Source: Sulfuriferula sp. AH1
GTDB lineage: Bacteria; Pseudomonadota; Gammaproteobacteria; Burkholderiales; Sulfuriferulaceae
DNA length: 64,000 nucleotides
Direction: 5' to 3'
Assembly (NCBI RefSeq): GCF_002162035.1
Contig: NZ_CP021138.1
Location: 2,108,001 to 2,172,000, forward strand
Position numbers and translations under genes: made by a program. The notes below the pieces were generated by a model. That model was not told where the DNA came from. It was given only the letters and a program-made list of their open reading frames with translations, and ran no database searches. Shown piece by piece: positions 38,741 to 47,977 of the stretch; position 1 is the stretch's first letter; each line of letters starts with the position of its first letter.

Positions 38741-39640
38741 ATGCTTGATACCGATGAGATCAGCTTACAGGCTGCGCTAAAGCAGTTGAAGCAAGCCATT
38801 TACAATCATGAGTTGTGGCACAAGGATCTCACCCGCACCATCATCGGCCGCCTGCCCTGCGATCAGCGCGATGTAGCCAAGGATGCTCACCGTCACTGCT
38901 GCCTGGGACTATGGTTTTATCAGCAAGCTCCGACGACCCTGCGTGACCACCCGGCATTCGCCCCATTGAGAAACTCGCACCGGCACCTGCATGAACTCGC
39001 CGCGCAATTGCTGACAAAACTGACCACGGAAACGTCCATCACCCTGGCCGACTACGACGAATTCAATACCGGCCTCGACCAGTTCCGCCTCGAAGTCAAA
39101 ACGCTGGAACGCGAGATAGAAGGCATACTCTACAACCACGATCCGCTGACCGGCGCCGAAACCCAGCTTGCGATGGCGACCGAGCTCAACAAACTGGCGG
39201 AACAGGTGCAGCAGAATATACAGACCTGCTCTATCGCCATCATGAATCTCGACCATCTGAAACACCTCAACGATACCTATGGCCATGACACCGGCGACCG
39301 GGCGCTTTCAGTGGCGGTACGTTATGTGGTGGAACAGTTGCGGCCCTATGACCGGGTATTCCGCTATAATCACGAAAAGTTCCTGATCTCGATGCCGGGC
39401 ACCGATTTGCAGACGAGTTACCGGGTAATCGAGCGCATACGCCAGAAACTGCACGCGATCGCCGTCGCTTATGAAGGTCCACAGCCGATTTTCATCACTG
39501 CCTCGTTCGGACTTGCGCTGCTGGAAGCGAACATCAGCCCGGAACAATGCATCCATCACGCTGATCAGGCCATGTATGCGGCAAAATCCGCCGGGCGCAA
39601 CTGCACGCGCATCTGGGATGCCGCCATCGACGACGACTAA
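38741..39640 (+). CDS. CZB-GGDEF protein with degenerate active site
   Basis: A 299-aa DgcZ-like protein. The N-terminal zinc-binding CZB domain has His23, Cys54, His80 and His84, a close match in spacing to DgcZ (His22, Cys52, His79, His83). The C-terminal GGDEF fold is recognisable (DPLTGAETQ, LDHLKHLNDTYGHDTGD), but the signature reads RYNHEKF at 208-214 instead of GGEEF. The two glycines and one acidic residue are lost, so it is probably catalytically dead and may act as a sensor or decoy. AGAGGG precedes the ATG. The 206 bases upstream hold no gene. Confidence 0.88.
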   Translation: MLDTDEISLQAALKQLKQAIYNHELWHKDLTRTIIGRLPCDQRDVAKDAHRHCCLGLWFYQQAPTTLRDHPAFAPLRNSHRHLHELAAQLLTKLTTETSITLADYDEFNTGLDQFRLEVKTLEREIEGILYNHDPLTGAETQLAMATELNKLAEQVQQNIQTCSIAIMNLDHLKHLNDTYGHDTGDRALSVAVRYVVEQLRPYDRVFRYNHEKFLISMPGTDLQTSYRVIERIRQKLHAIAVAYEGPQPIFITASFGLALLEANISPEQCIHHADQAMYAAKSAGRNCTRIWDAAIDDD

Positions 39641-39687
39641 AAGCCCAGCGGACACGCACCTCCGGCACAGGTGAGGGACAACCGCTC

Positions 39688-42171
39688 TTACATCTCGCGC
39701 AGCGTCACCAGCGGCGGCACCCGACTGATACCCCACAGCCCCAATACACCGGCAATCGCCACACCCGCGCCGCCCGCCCCCGTTGCAATCAACCACAGCA
39801 GCGGATCGAAATGATAAGGCAACTTGAATACCTCGCTGCTCAATCCCCAGCCGATGGCACTTGCCCCCGCAGCCGCCAGCAACCCTGCCAGCAGGCCTAT
39901 CGCGGCGAATTCGGTGACCTGCGCCAGCCACAATTGCCGCCGTTGCGCACCGAGCACGCGCCACAGTGCGGTTTCCTGCGCACGCTCATCGCGGGTAGCA
40001 GCGAGCGCGGCGTATAACACCACCAGACCGGAAGCGAGACTGAAGACGAATACAAACTGCACCGCTGCCGACACCCGATCCAGCATATCCTGCACCGTCT
40101 GCATGATGGCCGAGACGTCGATCACGGTCAGATTGGGATAGGCCCTGACCATGTCGTTCAGCAGCGCGACTTTCGAGGCAGGCAGATAGAAACTGGTGAT
40201 ATAGCTGGCGGCAGTATGCTGCAACAGCGCTGCATTGGCGACCACGAAAAAATTCACCTTGAAGCTGTCCCAGTTAACCTTGCGCAAGCTGGTAATCCGT
40301 GCGGAAACCGGCGTCCCGCCCACGTCGAAACGCAAGGTATCGCCGAGCTTGAGATGCAGCCTGTCCGCGATCCCCTGTTCTACCGAAAATTGCGCAGAAG
40401 GGTGGGCCCCATGCCAGCCCTTGCCCGCAACAAAAACGGTGTCGGGATTCAGTTCGTCGGCGTAGGACAGATTGAATTCGCGGTCCAGCAGGCGCTGGGT
40501 TTGCTGATCGGCATAGCTGGCACTGTTCACCTCATGCCCGTTAATCGCCGTTAGCCGTCCGCGTATCATCGGATACAATCCGACCTCCAGATCGCGCTGA
40601 CGCAAAAACGCCTGCAAAGGCGCCACCTGATCCGGTTGAATATTGATCACGAAACGATTCGGCGCCGTGGCAGGCAGCGTAGCGTGCCAATTGTCCAGCA
40701 GATCGCCGCGCACCACGGTCAGCAACAGCAATGCCAGCATGCCCAGCGTAAACGCCGAAATCTGGATGACGCTGCCGCCTGCACGGCGCCGCAGGTTGAG
40801 CAGCCCCTGCCGCCAGCTGCCATGACTGTACGCGCCCAGCCAACCCGCAGCCAGGACCAGCAACCACGACAATGCCACCGTCACCAGCAGTGTCACCGCC
40901 AGCCCCGCCAGCACCATGAGCGTCAGCTGTACATCACGCACCTGCCACAACAGCAATGCCGCCATCGCCCCCACTCCGGCCAGATAACTTGCCGCACCCA
41001 GCGCATCGAATGCTGCCGCATCGCGCCGCAGGATACGCAATGCCGGCGTATGCCGGAGCATGAACAGTGTCGGCAGACTGAAACCCGCCAGCAGCACCAG
41101 TCCTGCCAGCGCCGCCTGCACAAACGGCAATATCGCCGCCGGCGGCAGCTCAAGGTGCGCGAGCTTGCCCAGCATGGCCGCCAGCACCGCCTGTCCGGCA
41201 TAACCCAGCACTACGCCGGCCACAGCGGCCAGCAGGCCCAGAGCGGCGATCTGCAACACATACAAAGTCACAATGGTGCGCTGACTGGCACCGAAACAGC
41301 GCAGCAGCGCGCATGCATCCAGATGACGGCGCAGGAAATGCCGGGTCGACAATAACACTGCCGTAGCTGCAAGCAGCACTGCCAGCAGTACCGCCAACCC
41401 CAGATAACGCTCTGCCTTGTCCAGCACATCGCGGATTTCCGGCCGGGCATCGCGCACGCTCAGCAAACGTTGCCCGCGTGCAAGATGCGCTGCGAGCACA
41501 GCACGATAATTATCGACGGCGCTGCCGCTGCCTGCTATCAGCAAGCGGTAATTGACCCGGCTGCCAAGCGTGACCAGCCCGGTAGCTGCCACATCAGTCT
41601 GATTCATCAGCAAACGCGGCGCGAGATTAAAAAAATCGCCGCCGCGGTCGGGCTCATTGGTCAGGATCGCTGTTACCTTGAGCTGGCTGTAACCGATCTG
41701 GATCATGTCGCCCGGCTTGAGCTGCAAGGCATTCGCCAGCCGTGCTTCGAGCCATACCGTGCCCGGACGCGGCACGGCCTGAACCGGATGATCGGCAGCC
41801 GATGCGCTGTCGGCGATGCGCAATGTGCCGCGCAACGGGTAAGTGCTGGTCACCGCTTTGATCTCGGCAAGCTGGCTCGCGTTCGCCGTACTCACCATAC
41901 TGGGAAATTGCATGGTTTGGGCAGTAAGCAAGTTGCGCCGCTGCGCTTCGGCCTGCAATACAGGAGCAGGCGCATGATCCGACGCCAGTACCAGATCCGC
42001 GCCGAGCAAGCGGTTACTCTCCTGACTCAGCGCCAGCTGCATGCGTGCGGTAAAGGCATTGACCGAAGCCAGCCCCGCCACCGCGATCAGCACCGCCAGC
42101 ACCAGCACGCGCAACTCACCCGCACGCCATTCGCGTAACAGCATACGCAGCGCGAGCGTTACGATATTCAT
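39688..42171 (-). CDS. ybbP: ABC transporter permease, YbbP family
   Basis: An 827-aa permease with FtsX-type domains: one N-terminal helix, a large periplasmic domain, then core helices, a second extracytoplasmic region and a C-terminal helix bundle. Layout and the coupled YbbA-type ATPase plus divergent tesA reproduce the E. coli ybbA-ybbP/tesA locus. Start at 42171 overlaps the ATPase stop (ATGA). Role uncertain; MacB-type mechanotransmission is likely. Confidence 0.9.
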   Translation of the reverse strand: MNIVTLALRMLLREWRAGELRVLVLAVLIAVAGLASVNAFTARMQLALSQESNRLLGADLVLASDHAPAPVLQAEAQRRNLLTAQTMQFPSMVSTANASQLAEIKAVTSTYPLRGTLRIADSASAADHPVQAVPRPGTVWLEARLANALQLKPGDMIQIGYSQLKVTAILTNEPDRGGDFFNLAPRLLMNQTDVAATGLVTLGSRVNYRLLIAGSGSAVDNYRAVLAAHLARGQRLLSVRDARPEIRDVLDKAERYLGLAVLLAVLLAATAVLLSTRHFLRRHLDACALLRCFGASQRTIVTLYVLQIAALGLLAAVAGVVLGYAGQAVLAAMLGKLAHLELPPAAILPFVQAALAGLVLLAGFSLPTLFMLRHTPALRILRRDAAAFDALGAASYLAGVGAMAALLLWQVRDVQLTLMVLAGLAVTLLVTVALSWLLVLAAGWLGAYSHGSWRQGLLNLRRRAGGSVIQISAFTLGMLALLLLTVVRGDLLDNWHATLPATAPNRFVINIQPDQVAPLQAFLRQRDLEVGLYPMIRGRLTAINGHEVNSASYADQQTQRLLDREFNLSYADELNPDTVFVAGKGWHGAHPSAQFSVEQGIADRLHLKLGDTLRFDVGGTPVSARITSLRKVNWDSFKVNFFVVANAALLQHTAASYITSFYLPASKVALLNDMVRAYPNLTVIDVSAIMQTVQDMLDRVSAAVQFVFVFSLASGLVVLYAALAATRDERAQETALWRVLGAQRRQLWLAQVTEFAAIGLLAGLLAAAGASAIGWGLSSEVFKLPYHFDPLLWLIATGAGGAGVAIAGVLGLWGISRVPPLVTLREM

Positions 42172-42857
42172 GTCCGGCTTTCCAGATGCCCGGCACGCAA
42201 TGCCAGACGCCGGCCGCAACTAGCGGCAAGCTGATCGTCATGCGTCACCAGCACCAGCGTCGTGCCCTGCTCACGATTGAGTTCGAACAGCAATTCGATC
42301 ACCCTCGCACCGGTTTCCGAATCCAGATTGCCGGTAGGCTCGTCCGCCAGCAGTAACGCCGGATTCACTGCAAACGCACGGGCAATGGCGACACGCTGCT
42401 GCTCGCCGCCCGACAATTGCTGGGCGCGGTGCTGCTGGCGATCGACCAGCCCGACCCGCTCCAGCCAGTACTGTGCACGCTTGCGCGCATCGGCTACCGC
42501 ATTCAGTTCCAGCGGCAACATCACATTCTCCACGGCGGTCAGCATCGGCAATAACTGAAACGACTGGAATACGAAGCCGATCAGCTCGCCGCGCAATCTG
42601 GCACGACCGTCCTCGTCCATCGCCGCGAGCGATTGTCCCGCCAGCCATACTTCGCCCTGGCTGGGCAGGTCCAACCCGGCCAGCAGGCCGAGCAGCGTCG
42701 ACTTTCCCGATCCGGATGCGCCCACGATGGCAACCGATTCGCCCCGCAGGATGTCGAAACTGGTAGGATGCAGTATCGTCAGCGCAGCGCCATTCAGGGT
42801 CACTTGCTTGGCAAGATCGACGACATGCAAAATGGGATTTTGGGCGGGAGTAGTCAT
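42168..42857 (-). CDS. ybbA: ABC transporter ATPase, YbbA/LolD type
   Basis: A 229-aa ATPase with Walker [10 protein letters not shown], the Q-loop [10 protein letters not shown], the signature [15 protein letters not shown] and Walker [13 protein letters not shown]. It pairs with the YbbP permease by a four-base overlap. The ATG at 42857 is one base from the tesA ATG on the other strand, so the two start codons interlock (CATG). An earlier in-frame ATG at 42893 lies inside tesA and has no ribosome site. Confidence 0.93.
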   Translation of the reverse strand: MTTPAQNPILHVVDLAKQVTLNGAALTILHPTSFDILRGESVAIVGASGSGKSTLLGLLAGLDLPSQGEVWLAGQSLAAMDEDGRARLRGELIGFVFQSFQLLPMLTAVENVMLPLELNAVADARKRAQYWLERVGLVDRQQHRAQQLSGGEQQRVAIARAFAVNPALLLADEPTGNLDSETGARVIELLFELNREQGTTLVLVTHDDQLAASCGRRLALRAGHLESRT

Positions 42858-43485
42858 GAGCTTAAGAAAGTTTTTACTGTTGTTGTGTTTCATGATATCC
42901 GGTACGGCGCACGCTGCACAGGTGATACTGGTATTCGGCGACAGCCTGTCGGCAGGCTACGGCCTCGCCGCCCATCAGGCATGGCCTGATTTGTTGCAAC
43001 AGCGGCTGGATGCCCGGCAACCCAAAAAATGGCAGGTAATCAACGCCAGTATCAGCGGTGAAACCAGCGCAGGCGGCCTGACCCGTCTGCCTGCTGCATT
43101 GGCTCAGTACGAACCCGCTATCGTCATCCTTGCCCTCGGTGCCAACGACGGGCTGCGCGGTTTGCCGCTCACCTCCATGCAGAGCAATCTCGGCGCCATG
43201 ATCGCAGACATCAAGAAAAATGGCGCGCGTACGCTGCTGGTCGGCACTCGTCTGCCGCCCAATTATGGCATAGCCTATACCGAAAAGTTTCAGCAGTCCT
43301 TTGTCGCGCTCGCGCACCAGCACCATGTGGCCTTACTGCCGTCATTGCTGACTGGCATAGAAACCCGGTCGGAGCTGTTCCAGGCCGACGGCCTGCATCC
43401 CATCGCAGCAGCAGAAAATCAGGTAGTGGAGAATATTTGGGGGGCATTGCTGCCGCTGTTAACGGCAGCAAGCAGGAAGCATTAG
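42856..43485 (+). CDS. tesA: Acyl-CoA thioesterase I / arylesterase TesA
   Basis: Periplasmic SGNH hydrolase, 209 aa, with a signal peptide (RKFLLLLCFMISGTAHA). Block I FGDSLSAGYG holds the nucleophile Ser30, block III is GANDG, and the catalytic Asp/His pair is in ADGLHP. GGGAG lies five bases before the ATG. Divergent from ybbA with overlapping start codons. Confidence 0.95.
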   Translation: MSLRKFLLLLCFMISGTAHAAQVILVFGDSLSAGYGLAAHQAWPDLLQQRLDARQPKKWQVINASISGETSAGGLTRLPAALAQYEPAIVILALGANDGLRGLPLTSMQSNLGAMIADIKKNGARTLLVGTRLPPNYGIAYTEKFQQSFVALAHQHHVALLPSLLTGIETRSELFQADGLHPIAAAENQVVENIWGALLPLLTAASRKH

Positions 43486-43793
43486 TGCTTGCGCAGAAAC
43501 GGCAGCATGCGTGCCATGCATCATCACCCTGTACAAAATACTGCTTGAGCACAGTTGCAGTATGTAGCGCAATCAGCGCCAATAAAAATTGGCCGGAGTT
43601 TCATGACTTCGGAGTACACTATTAAACAGCAAGTAAAACGGTGGAAAATCATGAGCGTACGGCAAAAGTACGATATTGCAATGCAAGATCCAAACTTGAA
43701 GTTCGTAGCATGCATCGACGTTGGCGCCAACCCCTGTATCGTCAAGAGCAGTTTCGACTGAAGCACACTCCTTGAGGTGACCTGGAGGCTGTT
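43486..43793. other. Intergenic region before HAMP-GGDEF gene
   Basis: About 308 bases. The only open frame with a ribosome-site-like sequence is the 52-aa one at 43603, described separately. No terminator hairpin or repeat is evident after tesA. Confidence 0.4.
43603..43761 (+). CDS. Doubtful small ORF
   Basis: A 52-aa frame starting MTSEYTIKQQVKRWK with CCGGAG four bases upstream. No family recognised, no signal or membrane segment. It lies directly before the HAMP-GGDEF gene in a region with signs of rearrangement, so it may be a remnant. Included with low confidence. Confidence 0.25.
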   Translation: MTSEYTIKQQVKRWKIMSVRQKYDIAMQDPNLKFVACIDVGANPCIVKSSFD

Positions 43794-45134
43794 ATGAAGC
43801 TTCAAATCCCTGGCTCCAGGTTTCCGGCCTCCCTGCACACCCGCTTCGCCCTTGGTCTGGGTGCCGTGCTGCTGCCGTTTCTGGTGGCTGCAGCTGTAGG
43901 CCAGTTCTATCTGCTGCCACGGCTGATCGAACCGCTCAACGACATCGTACGAGAGCTCACCGAAGAAATGGCACCGATGATGCGCCTGCAGATGGTGCTG
44001 CTCCAAGCCACCAAGCCGGTCGACGACTACATGATCCACGGCGATCCAGATGAGCGCCGGCAGTTCGCGCAACAGAGCCGACGGGTGGAGCAGATCTTCA
44101 AGGAATCCTCGCCCGAGCAGTTCACGTTGAGCGAAGAACGCTCGTTGATCAAATCCGCGCATGCGGAATGGGAACAGGCTCTGTACCTGGGCGAGCAGTT
44201 GCTGCGACTCACCGATCCAGTGGGAAATGCGGAGGCGGCGCACGACATGGAGCGGTTCAATGCACATATCGAGCGGGCCGTGACTATTCTTGATGACGCG
44301 CACGATTATTTCCATCAAGTAATTGAACAGGATCGCGCGCAGGCCGATGCCGCCCGCACGAAAGCACTGTGGGTGACTTTTGCTGCTTTCGTATTGGCTA
44401 CTGCGGTATCCATTTTTGCTGGCATAGCCCTGGCACGTTCCGTCACCAATCCTGTGGACACGTTGCGGCAGGGCACGACAAGTCTGGCAGAAGGCAAGCT
44501 GTCGTACCGGGTAGCCATCCATAATAATGACGAGCTGGGTGAGCTGGCCGCGGCTTTCAACGCGATGGCCGAGCGTCTCCAGGCGAATCAGGCAATGCTC
44601 GAGGAGTTTGCGACCTGCGATGGTCTTACCAAACTCTACAACCACCGCACATTCTACGTGCTGCTCACCGACGAACTCACGCGTGCGCGACGCTCCGGGC
44701 GGCCGGTCTCACTACTGCTGCTCGACATCGATTACTTCAAGCGCGTCAACGATACGCACGGACACCTGGCGGGAGATGCTGTTCTCAAGGTGCTGAGCGA
44801 GCTATTGCGCCGCGAGGCACGTGCCATCGACCGCGTGTGCCGCTACGGCGGCGAGGAAATCACTATTATCCTGCCAGAGACCGATCTCGAGGCTGCCGCC
44901 AATATCGCCGAACGCCTGCGTGCGACGGTAGAGGCGCAGGCGTTCGATGTCGATATCGACACGCCGCTACACATTACCGTCAGCATCGGGATCGCATCCT
45001 GGCCAGCGCACGCGGATAACGCCCAGGCATTGGTCGCGGCTGCAGACACTGCGCTGTACGCGGCCAAGCAGAGTGGCAGAAACCGGATAATTCGCTATGA
45101 ACCGGCGCTCGGTCAACCGCCGACTCAGGGATGA
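43794..45134 (+). CDS. Membrane HAMP-GGDEF diguanylate cyclase
   Basis: A 446-aa protein with an N-terminal membrane helix (about 20-43), a four-helix periplasmic sensor region (about 44-195) that I do not recognise, a second helix (about 200-222), a HAMP domain and a GGDEF domain. The signature is RYGGEEI (350-356), with Ile for the final Phe, and CDGLTKLYNHRTF and DIDYFKRVNDTHGH are intact, so activity is likely. GGAGG sits five bases before the ATG. Its stop abuts a fragment of an XRE-type gene, suggesting that this gene arrived by insertion or deletion at that point. Confidence 0.92.
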   Translation: MKLQIPGSRFPASLHTRFALGLGAVLLPFLVAAAVGQFYLLPRLIEPLNDIVRELTEEMAPMMRLQMVLLQATKPVDDYMIHGDPDERRQFAQQSRRVEQIFKESSPEQFTLSEERSLIKSAHAEWEQALYLGEQLLRLTDPVGNAEAAHDMERFNAHIERAVTILDDAHDYFHQVIEQDRAQADAARTKALWVTFAAFVLATAVSIFAGIALARSVTNPVDTLRQGTTSLAEGKLSYRVAIHNNDELGELAAAFNAMAERLQANQAMLEEFATCDGLTKLYNHRTFYVLLTDELTRARRSGRPVSLLLLDIDYFKRVNDTHGHLAGDAVLKVLSELLRREARAIDRVCRYGGEEITIILPETDLEAAANIAERLRATVEAQAFDVDIDTPLHITVSIGIASWPAHADNAQALVAAADTALYAAKQSGRNRIIRYEPALGQPPTQG

Positions 45135-45221
45135 ATGAACACGGGATTGCGCGGCCGCGTTCCGCGTTTCCCAATGGATGCGCTGGTAAACATTGCAACA
45201 GCAATGGGTTGCCGTGTGCAT
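45135..45221 (+). pseudogene. Remnant of an XRE/HigA-type antitoxin, C-terminal end
   Basis: The frame directly after the GGDEF stop reads RGRVPRFPMDALVNIATAMG, which matches the final helix of short XRE-type antitoxins (typically RGRxxKFSLDALVNIATAxG). Only about 29 residues remain; the helix-turn-helix core and any toxin are absent on both sides. It stays in frame with the next gene, giving an artificial 138-aa frame. Confidence 0.6.
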
Positions 45222-45260
45222 CCGCTTGACCGACTCAAATCCGCATGGATCAACACCAGC

Positions 45261-45551
45261 ATGACTTATACAGAATTACTCGCAGCCCTGCAAAATCGCA
45301 CCCATTATCAACTCATACCCGTACCGGCGGACGATTTTTTAGCTGAAGTCAGCACCATGATATATAACTGGTGCGCCCTCACCAGCCCGCAATCACAGGT
45401 GGAACGGACTGCGGTGGTCAATGCACTGGGACCGTTACGGCGACGTTTTATGGCAGGCGAAGGTGCAGCGCAGGATTTCTTGCGTCTGAATCAGATAATA
45501 GAAGCCATCGATGCGGTATTTGATAACGCGGCTACTCGGCCTCGACCTTGA
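45261..45551 (+). CDS. Small conserved-looking protein, unknown
   Basis: A 96-aa protein starting MTYTELLAALQNRTHYQL, helical, with a single Cys (IYNWCAL) and no recognised domain. The ATG at 45261 is chosen because the sequence before it is the antitoxin remnant. It converges on the secretin-domain gene with 20 bases of overlap. Confidence 0.55.
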   Translation: MTYTELLAALQNRTHYQLIPVPADDFLAEVSTMIYNWCALTSPQSQVERTAVVNALGPLRRRFMAGEGAAQDFLRLNQIIEAIDAVFDNAATRPRP

Positions 45552-46377
45552 GCCATACGCTACGTTGAGTCATACTGGTTTGATTATTGCCGCCGAATAG
45601 CTGGCGGCTTTGCCTGTTGGTTGAGGTACCCGCACCACCTATCTGCACCCACTCCCCCAGCCTGGTTTGTACTGTGGTATACAGCCGTTGTACCGCTTGC
45701 GTGCCATAAACACCATACTGCGGACTATTTTGCTGCGGACTGATGTCAATGCTGACACGTTCGCCCATGAGGCGTGGTGTCGCATAAAACCCTGATGCCA
45801 GATCCTGATACACTGTGGATTCCGTAATCACGGCACCTGTCGAACTCAAATATACGCTGCGCATGGGTATCGGTACAGACACACCGGCACTGATGTAGGC
45901 ACTGCCGCCATCCATCACCCGCACCATCTGATCTGCGGCATCCTGACTCCGGCGCTGGCGATCCTGCACATTGATATCAACGGAGGAAGTTTGCGGACGC
46001 ACGGTGCGCGGCCCATGACCGGAATCGAGAACTGGCTGGCTGATACTCGCGCCATTTCCCAGCACCACTGTCCCTGTTGCATTGATCCCGCGCTGCTGGC
46101 GGTCCTGTGTCATGCTCTGCCGCACGTAAATCACCAGCTGGCGCGACGCCTGATCCAGCGTCGCCAGCACTTTTTTGATCTCGGCGCGATTGCGATCCGA
46201 TGCCCGCAATATCAACTGGTCGTTCATGCCCGTCAGCGTAGCGCCCGGTTCCAGCAAGGGCTGCAACACGGGCAATACTTCGCTGACGCTGCGATTTTGC
46301 AGCTGTATCACTTCCAGCTCACCAGCCCGGCTTTGCAGCGACAGGCAGACCAGCAATATCCAGCCAAGACGTCTCAT
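45532..46377 (-). CDS. Secretin N-domain protein without the pore
   Basis: A 281-aa secreted protein with a signal peptide (GWILLVCLSLQSRA) and a secretin N-terminal domain: LEVIQLQNRSVSEVLPVLQPLLEPGATL followed by NRAEIKKVLATLD. The later part, with PIPMRSVYL and a VSIDISPQQ stretch, corresponds to the start of the secretin core but the full beta-barrel is absent. It is not a complete type II or IV pilus secretin. It follows the metallo-beta-lactamase gene with a four-base overlap. Role unknown. Confidence 0.8.
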   Translation of the reverse strand: MRRLGWILLVCLSLQSRAGELEVIQLQNRSVSEVLPVLQPLLEPGATLTGMNDQLILRASDRNRAEIKKVLATLDQASRQLVIYVRQSMTQDRQQRGINATGTVVLGNGASISQPVLDSGHGPRTVRPQTSSVDINVQDRQRRSQDAADQMVRVMDGGSAYISAGVSVPIPMRSVYLSSTGAVITESTVYQDLASGFYATPRLMGERVSIDISPQQNSPQYGVYGTQAVQRLYTTVQTRLGEWVQIGGAGTSTNRQSRQLFGGNNQTSMTQRSVWLKVEAE

Positions 46378-47324
46378 TGCGCGAGCGATTCTTTCTCCAT
46401 TAACAGATAGGTATTATAGGCATTCTGGCGATTAGCCTGCTCAAACGCCGGCAGCCTGGCATATTTGCTCCAGTCGGTATGCGCATAGGCTTCGTCGAAC
46501 GGCTCCAGATTCGCTACGGCCTGTCCCATCGATTTGCGCAGGAATTCCAGATAATCCCGGGTAAATTCCAGATCTTGCTGCGGTTTGAGCGAGGCGGCGC
46601 CATGCCCAGCCACCATCACGCGCGGCTTCAGCGCAATCAGCTTATTCAATGCCGTCAGCCAGGCTTTGCTGTCCGCATCGCCGACAAACGGTACCCGCCC
46701 CCGAAACACCAGGTCGCCGGTATAGAGCACGCCGTCTTCCTTCACCAGCATCGCCATATCTTCCGCGGTATGCGCAGGACCGACATAGCGCAACAGGAAA
46801 TGCACACCGCCCATTTCAAAATCGGTATCGCCATCCAGCCATTTGTCAGCCGGTAACAATTTGGTGTTTTCATCGACCCACGGGAACAAGGTTTCGCGGC
46901 GCTGTGTCAGCCGCTCGGCAGCGGCTTCGGAATCCACCGCGCCTTGTCCGTTCTTGTGCGCCCAGGATTCCGCGCCCAGTTCCTTGAATACCTGCAGGCC
47001 GTAAAAATGGTCAGCATGATAATGACTGATGATTACGCGTTTGATAGGCAACGGAGTGATTTCACGTATTTTCTTCACCAGTTCCGCCGCCAGCGAAGGC
47101 GTTCCCAATGTATCGAACACCAGCACCGAGTCCTTGGTCACCACGAATCCGGCATTCGACATAAAGCCCTGATTTGCCGACGACGCGGCGCCTGCCATTC
47201 CTTGCACATAATAACTATGCTTGCCGACCTTGATCGGCACCATGGGTACGCTCACTGCGGCATATTCGCTCGCATGCGCACTACCTAGCCAGAACAGGCA
47301 CATCATTGCTAATAATTTAATCAT
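46374..47324 (-). CDS. Secreted metallo-beta-lactamase-fold hydrolase
   Basis: A 316-aa protein with a signal peptide (LLAMMCLFWLGSAHA) and the MBL motif HYHADH, plus the later ligands in GPAHTAEDM, YTGDLVF and AGHGAASL. It belongs to the group with SoxH-like and quinoprotein-associated hydrolases, whose substrates are unclear. Coupled to the secretin-domain gene by a four-base overlap. No sulfur-specific role is proved. Confidence 0.88.
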   Translation of the reverse strand: MIKLLAMMCLFWLGSAHASEYAAVSVPMVPIKVGKHSYYVQGMAGAASSANQGFMSNAGFVVTKDSVLVFDTLGTPSLAAELVKKIREITPLPIKRVIISHYHADHFYGLQVFKELGAESWAHKNGQGAVDSEAAAERLTQRRETLFPWVDENTKLLPADKWLDGDTDFEMGGVHFLLRYVGPAHTAEDMAMLVKEDGVLYTGDLVFRGRVPFVGDADSKAWLTALNKLIALKPRVMVAGHGAASLKPQQDLEFTRDYLEFLRKSMGQAVANLEPFDEAYAHTDWSKYARLPAFEQANRQNAYNTYLLMEKESLAQ

Positions 47325-47432
47325 TGCTATCTCCCATTTATTGTCCGTTTTAACATTGTAACCGCGACAAGCCGCGCCGGGATATGGTATCTTTCCACCG
47401 TATTAAATCGCTCATTACCTCGTGGAGTCCCC

Positions 47433-47963
47433 TTGATCAAGAAAAATTGGCTAGCGTTCGTTTCTGCATTCATTCTACCGATACTGCTGACATTCTGGTG
47501 GTGGGGCGGGTTCAATCACGCTACGATTCAGGAAGTGCAAAGCGAGCCCCTGCATTATGCCTATAGTGAATATTACGGCGATTACGGTAATCTGACAGAC
47601 GTGCAACAGAAAGTATTCGCTGCGTTGCGTGCACAGCAGATCGAGCCGGGCAACTCGATTACGATACTCTACGCTGACCCGCGTACGACCAAAAAGCACG
47701 ATCAGCATGCCCGTATCGGCTACCTGATAGCGCCCACCGCGCAAGTCAAGGAGCCGATCAAGACCGATGATTTGCCGTCCAGACAGGTACTGCGCGCGGA
47801 AGTACAAGCCAGCATGCTGTTAGCGCCGGGCATGGCTTATCAGGCATTACATGATTATCTGAAACCGATGGGCAAGGATATCCGCATGCCATCGGTGGAA
47901 GTCTATACCGCAGGCACTTCCATTAGCCAAATGGGGGTATTGACTGTGGACATCCCTAACTGA
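47433..47963 (+). CDS. Membrane-anchored GyrI-like protein
   Basis: A 176-aa protein with an N-terminal membrane helix (about 7-25, with FWWWGGF) and a soluble domain with the pattern of GyrI-like small-molecule-binding folds, including YQALHDYLKPMGKDIRMPSVEVY. TTG start with GGAG five bases upstream. It leads the plus-strand run to ppx; function unknown. Confidence 0.7.
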   Translation: MIKKNWLAFVSAFILPILLTFWWWGGFNHATIQEVQSEPLHYAYSEYYGDYGNLTDVQQKVFAALRAQQIEPGNSITILYADPRTTKKHDQHARIGYLIAPTAQVKEPIKTDDLPSRQVLRAEVQASMLLAPGMAYQALHDYLKPMGKDIRMPSVEVYTAGTSISQMGVLTVDIPN

Positions 47964-47977
47964 CACAGACTGAGGCG

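Noticed and set aside
43524-44645. 373-aa minus-strand frame opposite the HAMP-GGDEF gene
   Set aside because: Antisense shadow; the plus strand carries HAMP and GGDEF motifs and the better ribosome site.
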